Below, piece by piece: positions 14,511 to 22,369 of a stretch of DNA of 25,751 bases; positions within the stretch are counted from its first letter, which is position 1, and each line of letters begins with the position of its first letter. The stretch is from CAZWSC01 sp964636385 (GTDB lineage: Bacteria; Eisenbacteria; RBG-16-71-46; CAIMUX01): positions 1-25,751 of the forward strand of contig CAZWSC010000062.1 in NCBI GenBank assembly GCA_964636385.1, given 5' to 3'. Under the pieces are notes generated by a model that saw nothing but the letters and a program-made list of their open reading frames with translations, was not told where the DNA came from and did not search any database. The position numbers and the translations under genes are program-made.

Positions 14511-17500
14511 TCACCTCCCCTCCCTCTGGTACTGGACGTCCGGGATCTGCTTGATGTTGATCCTGAAGTAGTACTCGGAACGCGCGCCTGACGACCTGTA
14601 CTCGAACCGCATCTCCCAGCAGTGCAGATCCCTGTAGAGGCTCATCGAATGCGATACCACCTCCCGTTCCTCAAGATCGAAGTAGATCCCGCCGCTGACC
14701 CGCCAGTGGGTGGTGGGATTGAACCCGAGACCGGTGTTGAGGGTGTTGCCCGGCCTGGACGCACCCCGCTGCCGCGAGTATGTGTGGCTCAGGTTCAGAT
14801 CCCACGCGAAGGGAGTTCCGCTCTGCAGTTCCCTTCCGCGGTGCCCCGGATCGGAGCCCCTGATGTCAGACTCTCCGTACTCCCCATAAGAAAGACCGGC
14901 ATCATCATCCTGTCTGTCAGCCGCATCCGTCGCATCCGAGCTCCGGATCTGCTCAAGGAACGCGCTGGAAATGCGCAGGCCGGTATTCGCACGGAGGCTG
15001 GTCGGGGCGCGGGTGTAGGGATCATGACTGGTGGAGACCGAACTTTCGAAGAACCTCACGGGCCGCAGGCTTACGCTGTTTCCGATGCTCGACCAGGGAC
15101 GCTTCCTCCCCCCCGCCGGCGACGCCTCCGCAAGGAAGTCATACGACGTGGAGGTGTCCCACGTGAGCAGGTTCTCCTTCCGGATGACCTCATCGCCTGA
15201 TGTCCACTTCGCGTGGAAGCGCTGGCTCACACGCATGGTCATCGAAGAGGATCTCCTCCCCGACCCCAGGCTGATACCGCCCACGCCTGGGAAACGAGCC
15301 TGTCGCCTTCCGTCCTCATCCACGTACGTCAGATGACTGATCTCGGGGGCGTATGACCACGATGCTGAAGGCTCGACGACGTGGCGAAGCGAGAGCCCGG
15401 AGCCGAGCAGCTCTGTCGCGGTTCCGTACACGGTGCTTCCGGCGAACATCGATCCGCTCAGCATGCCCCCGAACCGGCTCCTGCGTCCCTCGCTGTCGCG
15501 TGCATACCACGCCCACCTTCCGCTCACCGACGGCCTCAGGCGAAGGTAGGGGCCGAAGCTGCGCGTATCGCTGAGGCTCAGGTTCTGGCTCGCGGCCTGC
15601 CTGGCGCTTATGCTCCCGTCGAACCGCCGCGAGTACGTGTTGCGATACGACCAGGATGTTCCCAGGTAGGTTGCCGAGAGGAAGCCGAGCCTGCCGCCCT
15701 CTCCATACGCATCAGGGGAGCGGCCCAGCGCGCTGCTGTTCAGGTTGATGTCCACTGAAGGCCCGTCCTGCTGTATCTGCAGGCCTGAAGCCGTGATCTC
15801 ATCCAGGTACTCGGTGCGGTTGGCTCCGATCGTCATGCTGAGCCGCGACCAGCTTCTCCTGAACGTCACATTGGATCTCAGCTGCCTGTTCAGCCGCTCG
15901 TCGATCCCCGCCCCGAAGTCCTGTTCCCCTCTGTAGGTCAGGTCGCTCGTAAAATCCGCCCGCGCGGTCAGGGATGCATTCTCCCAGAGTTCCTGCCTGT
16001 GGTTTCCGCGGAGGCTCCAGCGCATGCTGCGGTCACCCCCGACTGTCTTCTCACGCAGATAGGAGGCGTCTACGTTGCCGTCAAGGAGGTAGCGCACCCT
16101 GTAGCGGTAGATCGCGTTCAGGTAGATCCTCGGCCCGCGGTCGTAGTAGTCGACCCATGATCGGGCATCCATGTAGTCGGAAATCGCCCAGTAGTAGCCG
16201 AGATTGCGTACGAACCTGCCCCTGTCGCCCATTCCCACTTCCAGGTCCGGCATCATGATCCCCGACCGCCTGCCCGTCCGAAGCGGAAAAATGTAGTAGG
16301 GAAGGGCCATGACCGGGATGTTCCGGATGTACAGAACCACGGGTCTTGCGACGGCCTTGTCCCTGACCAGAAGCTTCATCCGCCTGGAGTGGAAGTGGAA
16401 GTGGGGAACGGAATCGTTGCAGGTCGTGTACTCCCCGTTGCTGACCAGCAACGCGTCGTCCGGGAGCTTCTTGATCCTGTCGCCGTAGTAGAATCCGGCG
16501 TCGAACTCCGTCCGCCCACTGTACACAAGACCTTCCCTGGTGTCCGTACGATAGGTCATCTTCTCGCCGTGGACGGTATTCTCGGGGTCGCTGAGCGCGG
16601 GGCTGCCGAGCGCGGTGATGAGTTCGCGCCCGGCGTAGAAGTTGATCTCCTCCGACGTCAGGCTGTTGCCGAGATAGCGGACCGTTCCGTTCCCCCGTAT
16701 CCGTATCCACTTCTCCGGAACGTGAAACCGGATGCTGTCCCCCTCGTACGCCACGCGCTCATCGAGGAGGCGATCCAACGGCGAGGCCAGCGAGTCCGGC
16801 ACGTGGAAGTCCCCTGTCTCCAGGAAGCGGGCAAGGAGCGGTGGAAGGGGAGGTGGCGGGGCGAACTCCCCTTCGGGCCCCGGGTCATACGGAAGCTCCG
16901 GGCCGGGCGGATCTGGCGGCGGGCCGGACAGATCGCATTGTTCCGTGTCGACCCCGCCACCACGGGAGTCGGCCACATCCATCTCCTGTGTGAGCATCGA
17001 ATCCCGCAGTTCCGGATCACGAAGGGCGCGCAGGGTCGAATCCCCCGGGTAGTTGTACACACCCGATGCACTGTTCACAAGGTCCACACGCCGGGCCTCG
17101 CCGTCACGCAGGTATACATGGATACTGCTGCCCCGGCAGAAGTTCCTGCCGGATCCCATCAGGAGATCCGAGACGGCCGGCACGTGCAGGCTGGCCGCCC
17201 TGCCGGTCATCACCATATCGGTCACCGCACCGCCCTGCAGTACGGCCTCCAGCGTATCGCCCACGACGATGTTCGTCTCCCCGGGTTTCTCCCGGGGCTC
17301 GTACCGTACGACTACACTGCCGAAGGCACGCAGCTGGTCCGCGTCTCCTCCTGATGTGCGAACCGACATCGTATCGGCACGGATCTCCCCATCCGGATCC
17401 CACGCAACCGGCTCTCCATGAAGAACCATTCTGTCCTCGGGCATCAGGAACCGGGCACTCCGTCCCCTTGCCCTGAGCTCCCCCCGCCGGACCCTTACAC

Positions 17501-18320
17501 TGCCCAGCGCCTCACCCATCCGTCGGGCCTCATCGAGGATCAGGGTGTCGGCCAGAACCTCCATCTCCGGCTCGATCCCCCGGGCCGGGGCCACCAGGCG
17601 GGGATCTCCCGTGAGGGTCGTCCTTCCAGTCGACTCGTCATGATGCGCCGCCCGGCCATACACCCATGTCGTATCCGGCAGCAGGAGTATCCTTACGTTC
17701 CCGGTGGCATCCCCGGTCTGCTCCTCCGAGAACATCTCGATCCTGTCGGCCCACAGAACGCGCGTCGGCTCTGACAGGGAGGGATCCCCGCGCAGTACGA
17801 GGTGGCCGATGGTCCGGTCCCAGGAAAGACTGCCGGCGGTGAAGAGCCCCTCCGGCCCCCTCCCGCGCACGTCCCCCGACATCTCCAGCCTTCGGGTGAA
17901 GCGGTTGTAGATTCCCGTACGGGCGGTTGCAAGACGGAGAGTGTCGGCTATCCGAACACTTCCCTGAAGTGTGACGATGTCCCGGTCCGGCGCTATTCGC
18001 CCCTGTTCCGATGTGATGACAAGCGCGCCGTGTGTGATCCTTGGGGACTCGATCAGGGTGCCTGCATGGCGCGTTCCCTCCAGCCGCTCCCCATCCACTA
18101 CCCAGGGTTCGGACCGCGATTCAGGGTCATGCGCCGGATCCCGGGCCCGGTTCCGGGCCGTATCCTGCGCCCGCCCGCGACGGGGTGCTCCCTCCAGGCC
18201 GGCCGCCAGCACCAGAAGGGAGAGCAGGAGAAGCCGCAGCGCAAATCGACATGAACCGCCCCCGGCCGGAGGGTCACATCGCGATGACCACCCTCTGTCC
18301 AATCCGCACCTCTTCACCAT
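14511..18320 (-). CDS. lptD: LPS-assembly protein LptD with large LptA-like N-terminal region
   Basis: Outer-membrane beta-barrel that inserts lipopolysaccharide into the outer leaflet. 1269 residues, against about 750-900 in proteobacteria. The start ATG at 18320 overlaps the ROK stop (ATGGTGA); the signal peptide core is LRLLLLSLLVLAAGLEGA (about residues 28-45). Residues about 70-450 contain repeated OstA/LptA-like beta units (GSVRIADTLRLATARTGIYN; ADRIEMFSEEQTGDATGNVRI; ADTLILDEARRMGEALGSVRV). These probably extend the periplasmic LPS slide. A proline-rich linker follows (about 465-495). The LptD-specific N-domain and barrel start are very clear: YTTCND, HFHFHSRRMKLL, YIRNIPVMALPYYIFPLRTGRRSG, NLGYYWAISDYMDA. 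Beta strands rich in Tyr, Arg and Ser run to the C-terminus. It is the last gene of the serS-lptD string. Earlier in-frame ATGs lie inside the ROK gene and were not chosen. Confidence 0.92.
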   Translation of the reverse strand: MVKRCGLDRGWSSRCDPPAGGGSCRFALRLLLLSLLVLAAGLEGAPRRGRAQDTARNRARDPAHDPESRSEPWVVDGERLEGTRHAGTLIESPRITHGALVITSEQGRIAPDRDIVTLQGSVRIADTLRLATARTGIYNRFTRRLEMSGDVRGRGPEGLFTAGSLSWDRTIGHLVLRGDPSLSEPTRVLWADRIEMFSEEQTGDATGNVRILLLPDTTWVYGRAAHHDESTGRTTLTGDPRLVAPARGIEPEMEVLADTLILDEARRMGEALGSVRVRRGELRARGRSARFLMPEDRMVLHGEPVAWDPDGEIRADTMSVRTSGGDADQLRAFGSVVVRYEPREKPGETNIVVGDTLEAVLQGGAVTDMVMTGRAASLHVPAVSDLLMGSGRNFCRGSSIHVYLRDGEARRVDLVNSASGVYNYPGDSTLRALRDPELRDSMLTQEMDVADSRGGGVDTEQCDLSGPPPDPPGPELPYDPGPEGEFAPPPPLPPLLARFLETGDFHVPDSLASPLDRLLDERVAYEGDSIRFHVPEKWIRIRGNGTVRYLGNSLTSEEINFYAGRELITALGSPALSDPENTVHGEKMTYRTDTREGLVYSGRTEFDAGFYYGDRIKKLPDDALLVSNGEYTTCNDSVPHFHFHSRRMKLLVRDKAVARPVVLYIRNIPVMALPYYIFPLRTGRRSGIMMPDLEVGMGDRGRFVRNLGYYWAISDYMDARSWVDYYDRGPRIYLNAIYRYRVRYLLDGNVDASYLREKTVGGDRSMRWSLRGNHRQELWENASLTARADFTSDLTYRGEQDFGAGIDERLNRQLRSNVTFRRSWSRLSMTIGANRTEYLDEITASGLQIQQDGPSVDINLNSSALGRSPDAYGEGGRLGFLSATYLGTSWSYRNTYSRRFDGSISARQAASQNLSLSDTRSFGPYLRLRPSVSGRWAWYARDSEGRRSRFGGMLSGSMFAGSTVYGTATELLGSGLSLRHVVEPSASWSYAPEISHLTYVDEDGRRQARFPGVGGISLGSGRRSSSMTMRVSQRFHAKWTSGDEVIRKENLLTWDTSTSYDFLAEASPAGGRKRPWSSIGNSVSLRPVRFFESSVSTSHDPYTRAPTSLRANTGLRISSAFLEQIRSSDATDAADRQDDDAGLSYGEYGESDIRGSDPGHRGRELQSGTPFAWDLNLSHTYSRQRGASRPGNTLNTGLGFNPTTHWRVSGGIYFDLEEREVVSHSMSLYRDLHCWEMRFEYRSSGARSEYYFRINIKQIPDVQYQREGR

Positions 18321-19246
18321 GAACCAGGCCGATCGCAGGCAGCCATTGCCGCTCCCATCCATCCCGCTCCGCCGCCGAGTGCCGCTGCACGCACGTCGGG
18401 GAGGTCTGTTCCGCTCCAAAGGCATGCTTCCCGCAGCACGGCCACCGCCTCGGGCAGAATCCTGTCCGCTGAACCCAGGATGCCTCCGCCTACAACGATG
18501 CGATCCGGATCCAGCAGGTGTACGAGCCCGGTCAGGGCCGCGCCGAGCATCCTGCCCGTCTCGCGGAGCGCCCTGTCCGCCTCCCGATCACCTGAATCCG
18601 CCAGGCCGGCGATGTCGCGCGGGGTGGCCACCTGCGGATCCTCGCCGGGCGGGAAGCGTTCGCGGTATCTGCGCACGATGGCCGCGGCGGCAACCAGGGC
18701 CTCCAGGCACCCGCGCGATCCACAGGCGCAGGCGGGTCCGTCCACCATGACCGGCATGTGTCCGATCTCACCGGCGAACCCGTGGCTTCCAATGAAAACG
18801 CGGCCTTCCGAAAGGATCGCCCCCCCTACACCGGTTCCGAGTGCAAGAAACAGAGCGGTACGGCAACCCTGTGCAGCGCCGAGCCGGTACTCGCCCCATG
18901 CCGCCGCATTGGCATCGTTCCAGACCAGGACCCTTCGGCCCCATGCATCCTGCAGCATCCTGCGCAGATCAACCCCGTCCATACGGGGGAGGTGCGGCGA
19001 GCGGCGGACGATCCCGCACCCGGGATCGACAGCCCCCGCAAAGCCGACACCCAGGGCCCCCGGATCTCCAACAGTCTCCGAAGCCGGCTTCAGGAGATCA
19101 AGGATATCCGTGAGGGAAGACAGAAGGCCTGCCGCGTCAGCATCCGCCGGCGTCGGGCGTTCGAGCTCCATCACAACCTGGTTCGTCCCGCCCAGGAGGC
19201 CGGCCTTGATGGCCGTTCCGCCGATGTCGATTCCGAGTCCGGGCAG
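18314..19246 (-). CDS. ROK-family sugar kinase, CTG start
   Basis: 310-residue kinase of the ROK (repressor/ORF/kinase) family; members phosphorylate glucose, N-acetylmannosamine or related sugars with ATP. Seen: the phosphate-binding motif GIDIGGTAIKAG at residues about 5-16, the catalytic Asp in WNDANAA (about Asp111), GTGVGGAI, and the ROK zinc site GH..CACGSRGCLEAL (His163, Cys173, Cys175, Cys180). The first ATG/GTG (19174/19171) lies after DIGGT, so a conventional start would delete the ATP-binding strand. Upstream in frame the only candidate is CTG at 19246, five bases after GGAGG. It directly follows the folC stop (TGATCTG), so translational coupling is likely. There is no DNA-binding domain, so it is an enzyme rather than a regulator. 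Substrate cannot be told; glucokinase is the commonest function. Confidence 0.88.
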   Translation of the reverse strand: MPGLGIDIGGTAIKAGLLGGTNQVVMELERPTPADADAAGLLSSLTDILDLLKPASETVGDPGALGVGFAGAVDPGCGIVRRSPHLPRMDGVDLRRMLQDAWGRRVLVWNDANAAAWGEYRLGAAQGCRTALFLALGTGVGGAILSEGRVFIGSHGFAGEIGHMPVMVDGPACACGSRGCLEALVAAAAIVRRYRERFPPGEDPQVATPRDIAGLADSGDREADRALRETGRMLGAALTGLVHLLDPDRIVVGGGILGSADRILPEAVAVLREACLWSGTDLPDVRAAALGGGAGWMGAAMAACDRPGSW

Positions 19247-19247
19247 A

Positions 19248-20603
19248 TCAGCCTCCGGTTACCGAGTGTGACTCCTGCTCCCACAGGGACTCCGCCGGTC
19301 CTATGCCGAGGCTGCTGCAACCCTCGTCCAGCGCGTGGAAGGAGCCGCAGAGGAGTGTCAAAGGGCCGTCCGGATCCCCCGATCCCGCGAGGGCGGCGTT
19401 CAATGCCTCGGCAATGCATGGGAAGGAGTGCCGCTTCAGACCTGCCGCATCAGCCGCGGCCAGCAGCTCCACCAGCGGGGCAGCCCGCTCATTGCGGACA
19501 GGCGCCACCCACACCTCGGCCGCAACACGCCGCAGTTCACGGAAGAACCCTGCATGATCCTTGTGCGCGACCATTCCGACCACCGGGCGAATCTCCCTGC
19601 CACGGCCGTGCATCGACAGGTGCGACACCATGGTGCGGGCGCCCGGCCGATTGTGCCCGACATCCATTACGAGAGCCAGATCCGGCCGGGGCCGCTCCAG
19701 TCTCCCGGGCCAGCGGACCCTTCGGATCCCTTCCGCGATCTCACCGGCATCCACGCCGATTCCGCGGCCCGGCAGCAGAAGCGCACCGAGAACGGCAAGG
19801 GCCAGGTTTCCCGCCTGGTGACTGCCGGGGAGGGATGATTGAACCTGAAGCCCATCGTGCGGCAGGTCGACTCCTTCAGGGGCGGAAGAGCGGCGCTTCA
19901 TCCTGAAGCGCACGCCATCGGCGGACGACTCGAGCGACTCCAGCCTGATACACTCGCGTCGCCGGTAGAACGGAGCACCCAGCGCCCTGGCCCGTTCCCG
20001 CAGTACCGGCGAGGCTCCCGCAGCACCGCCGGCCACCACAGCCGGCACACCCGACCGGAAGATCCCTGCCTTTTCCCCGGCGATCTCGGCCACCGTACTG
20101 CCCAGAACATTGGTGTGGTCAAGCCCCAGGCTGGTCACGAATGTCATCACAGGCTCGACCGTGTTCGTCGCGTCAAGCCTTCCTCCCATTCCCACCTCGA
20201 GCACCGCCACGTCGGCACGGGCCTCGCGGAATGCGCACATCGCAAGCATGAACGCCGACTCGAAGAACGAAAGCTCATACCGCTCCCAGGTATTGCGCCG
20301 GGCAGTCACGATCGAGGCGAGCAGATCTGCCGGGGCCATCCTGCCGTCAAGGCGAATGCGCTCGCGAAAGTCCAGCAGGTGGGGCGAGGTGAAGAGCCCG
20401 ACCTTCCGCCCCGGGCGGGACAGGATCGACGCCAGAGCGGCCGCAGTGGAGCCCTTCCCGTTGGTCCCACCCACGAGGATGCACGGAAACGCGTCCTGAG
20501 GCCGGGCGAGCGAGTCGAGACAGCCCCGCACGCGGTCCAGGTCCAGCTTGATGCCCCTCTTCTGGAGGGAGTAGAGCCAGGCGAGCGTCTGTTCCCAGGT
20601 CAT
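19248..20603 (-). CDS. folC: Bifunctional folylpolyglutamate/dihydrofolate synthase FolC
   Basis: Cytoplasmic Mur-ligase-family enzyme that adds glutamate to dihydropteroate or tetrahydrofolate using ATP. 451 residues, of normal length. Visible motifs: P-loop VGGTNGKGST (residues about 44-53), FTSPHLLDFRERIRLDG (folate/Mg region), VLEVGMGGRLDATN, and SLGLDHTNVLGSTVAEIAGEKAGIF with the lysine that is carbamylated in this family. The C-terminal Mur-ligase domain holds LVMDVGHNRPGA. The start ATG at 20603 overlaps the rimI stop (ATGA) and has GGAGG four bases upstream. An upstream extension to 20666 lies inside rimI and is rejected. Its last codons carry the ribosome binding site of the ROK gene. 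Confidence 0.95.
   Translation of the reverse strand: MTWEQTLAWLYSLQKRGIKLDLDRVRGCLDSLARPQDAFPCILVGGTNGKGSTAAALASILSRPGRKVGLFTSPHLLDFRERIRLDGRMAPADLLASIVTARRNTWERYELSFFESAFMLAMCAFREARADVAVLEVGMGGRLDATNTVEPVMTFVTSLGLDHTNVLGSTVAEIAGEKAGIFRSGVPAVVAGGAAGASPVLRERARALGAPFYRRRECIRLESLESSADGVRFRMKRRSSAPEGVDLPHDGLQVQSSLPGSHQAGNLALAVLGALLLPGRGIGVDAGEIAEGIRRVRWPGRLERPRPDLALVMDVGHNRPGARTMVSHLSMHGRGREIRPVVGMVAHKDHAGFFRELRRVAAEVWVAPVRNERAAPLVELLAAADAAGLKRHSFPCIAEALNAALAGSGDPDGPLTLLCGSFHALDEGCSSLGIGPAESLWEQESHSVTGG
19252..19256 (-). promoter_or_regulatory. Ribosome binding site deciding the ROK CTG start
   Basis: GGAGG inside the last codons of folC, five bases before CTG 19246. No ATG, GTG or TTG lies in frame between the upstream TAA (19261) and the DIGGT motif, so this site fixes the start. 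Confidence 0.65.
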
Positions 20604-21127
20604 CCGTCCTCCGGCCTTCTGCCCGGTCGATCGTGTTCCGACAGGGCGCACGCATCCCGCCGGCAATCCCTGCGCACGTGTCTAACCATGACCAGCGCGT
20701 CCTCCTGCTCCTGTGTGTAGTAGTTCCGCCGGATCGTGACCGCCTCGAAACCAAACAGCTCGTATAGCCTTATGGCGCGGGTGTTCCCGGTTCGCACCTC
20801 AAGCCAGATCGAATCGACATGCCGCAGTTCGGCCTCCCCGACAAGATCCTCCATCAGCGCCCGCGCGAAACCCCGCCCCCTGTGGCGGGGGCTCACGGCC
20901 AGGTTTCCGAGATGCCCTTCGCCCGCCAGGAACCACGCGACACTGTAGGCCCTCACACGAGCGCCTTCCAGTATCACCCGGGAGGCTCCACCGTGCCGCA
21001 TGCGGGCGACCTCCTGGCGGAACGACTCGGGCGACCAAGGGGAACAGAAGCAGATCCGTTCGAGGCGGCAGATCTGGTGGAGATGCTCCCGGCCGAGAGG
21101 CGCGATCCTGATCCCGGGTTGATCCAT
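20600..21127 (-). CDS. rimI: Ribosomal protein alanine N-acetyltransferase RimI
   Basis: GNAT-family acetyltransferase that acetylates the N-terminal alanine of ribosomal protein S18 or other substrates. 175 residues; typical members are about 150. Seen: the N-terminal CFCSPWSPESF, motif A LGNLAVSPRHRGRGFARAL (residues about 73-91, acetyl-CoA pyrophosphate loop RHRGRG), and motif B LEVRTGNTRAIRLYELFGFEAVTIRRNYY, followed by EDALVM. The extra C-terminal 25 residues are Arg/Asp-rich and outside the fold. The start ATG at 21127 lies seven bases after the tsaB stop, with GAGG upstream. The tsaE-tsaB-rimI order is a common bacterial arrangement. Confidence 0.93.
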   Translation of the reverse strand: MDQPGIRIAPLGREHLHQICRLERICFCSPWSPESFRQEVARMRHGGASRVILEGARVRAYSVAWFLAGEGHLGNLAVSPRHRGRGFARALMEDLVGEAELRHVDSIWLEVRTGNTRAIRLYELFGFEAVTIRRNYYTQEQEDALVMVRHVRRDCRRDACALSEHDRPGRRPEDG

Positions 21128-21134
21128 GACGGCC

Positions 21135-21869
21135 TCACGCCGGCGGGGCGGGACGCCGCGCGTCGGCCTGGCGAAGATACAGCGGCAGCAACGCCCCCGG
21201 ATCGTCCGGCCGTGTTGCCGCCTGCGAGCTCCTGCCCGCTAGCAGCGCCACCGGCGCGGGCCTTCGTGCTGATGCCAGCGGATCGGTGAGCGCCTCCCCC
21301 ATGCTGTTCAGGGCGGGCAGCGCCTCGAGTACACCGGTCACCGCCTCACCCAGAAAGAGAGAGGGCCTGCCCGTGTCGGGAAGAGCGGCCAGCATCGACC
21401 CGACATCGCCCAGGGGTACTCCGGCGCCCGGGATCTCGGGAACCCACTTCTCCTCATGCCAGGTGCCGGCCTCGAGGTAAAGTTCGCCCCGTCGGAGACC
21501 TGTCATCAGCACCAGCCTCCGCCGCAGCCCGCACCATGGCCAGGCCATCGCCTCGTGCGAGGGGATGGCCGCGACCGGGATCCCGGCACCCAGCGCAAGC
21601 CCCCGGGCCGCGGCGAGACCGACACGAAGCCCGGTGAAGGATCCCGGCCCGACCGAGACCCCGATTCGCTCCAGGTTGCGTACACGCAGACCATGCGACT
21701 CGAGAATCCGCAGGGTGAGATCCATCAGTATCTCCTGGCTGGAGGCACGCGCGTCGACGCACGATTCCGCAGCCAGCCTGCCCCTGATGACGAGAGCCGC
21801 ACCGGTGAGCCGCCCGGAGGTCTCCAGCCCCAGCACGGGTCCATCAACCATCACGACGTCTGCCGGCAT
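21135..21869 (-). CDS. tsaB: tRNA t6A37 threonylcarbamoyladenosine protein TsaB
   Basis: Inactive ASKHA-fold partner of TsaD, needed with TsaC and TsaE to make t6A at position 37 of ANN-decoding tRNAs. Seen: LGLETSG near the N-terminus (residues about 13-19), the hallmark SVGPGSFTGLRVGLAAARGLA (about 72-92), and IPSHEAMA. 244 residues, slightly longer than usual with an Arg/Pro-rich tail. Start chosen: ATG at 21869, because GGAAGGGA lies about six bases upstream; this overlaps tsaE by 19 bases. An alternative ATG at 21851 overlaps the tsaE stop by one base (TGATG) and starts MVDGPVLGLE. Frame positions further upstream lie inside tsaE. Confidence 0.93.
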   Translation of the reverse strand: MPADVVMVDGPVLGLETSGRLTGAALVIRGRLAAESCVDARASSQEILMDLTLRILESHGLRVRNLERIGVSVGPGSFTGLRVGLAAARGLALGAGIPVAAIPSHEAMAWPWCGLRRRLVLMTGLRRGELYLEAGTWHEEKWVPEIPGAGVPLGDVGSMLAALPDTGRPSLFLGEAVTGVLEALPALNSMGEALTDPLASARRPAPVALLAGRSSQAATRPDDPGALLPLYLRQADARRPAPPA

Positions 21870-22369
21870 GTCGGTCCCTTCCGCACCACAGTCGGTGACC
21901 CCTCGCGACAACGGGCCAGATCCAGATCCAGGCCGGCCAGTGAAGAGGCCCGCGGATCCCACACAAGCTCGATCCGGCGCGTCTGGCCGTCATCCGGAAG
22001 GATTGTCACAGCAAGCGCACCCTGCGGATGCTCATCAAGCCGGTCGGCCCATTCAACCATCACCACGCTTCTGTCGTCCTCTTCCCAGCCGGCCTCGAGA
22101 GCGGCATCCGGAGACTCCAGGCGGTATAGATCCAGATGACGAATCGGGAGCCTCCCTCCCGGATAGCGATGCTCCAGCACATACGAGGGGCTGCGCACGC
22201 GCCCGCGGAAGTCCAGTCCCTGCGCCGCGCCCTGTATGAAGCGGGTCTTCCCGGCACCAAGCGGGCCCACGACGCCGATCCATGCAGGACCACGCAGGCC
22301 AGAGCCCACGGCGCGACCGATCTGCATGGTCTGCGCCTCCCCCTCGCTCCGCCAGTGAATCCGGATCAT
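21851..22369 (-). CDS. tsaE: tRNA t6A37 biosynthesis ATPase TsaE
   Basis: P-loop ATPase that drives turnover of the TsaBD complex in t6A synthesis. 172 residues. Walker A GPLGAGKT at residues 35-42; the family signature SPSYVLEHRYPGGRLPIRHLDLYRLES; the Walker-B-like VMVEWADRL. The C-terminal 20 residues are basic and unconserved-looking. The start ATG at 22369 overlaps the porX stop by four bases (ATGA). No separate promoter is visible, so expression follows the kinase/regulator genes. Confidence 0.94.
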   Translation of the reverse strand: MIRIHWRSEGEAQTMQIGRAVGSGLRGPAWIGVVGPLGAGKTRFIQGAAQGLDFRGRVRSPSYVLEHRYPGGRLPIRHLDLYRLESPDAALEAGWEEDDRSVVMVEWADRLDEHPQGALAVTILPDDGQTRRIELVWDPRASSLAGLDLDLARCREGSPTVVRKGPTCRQTS

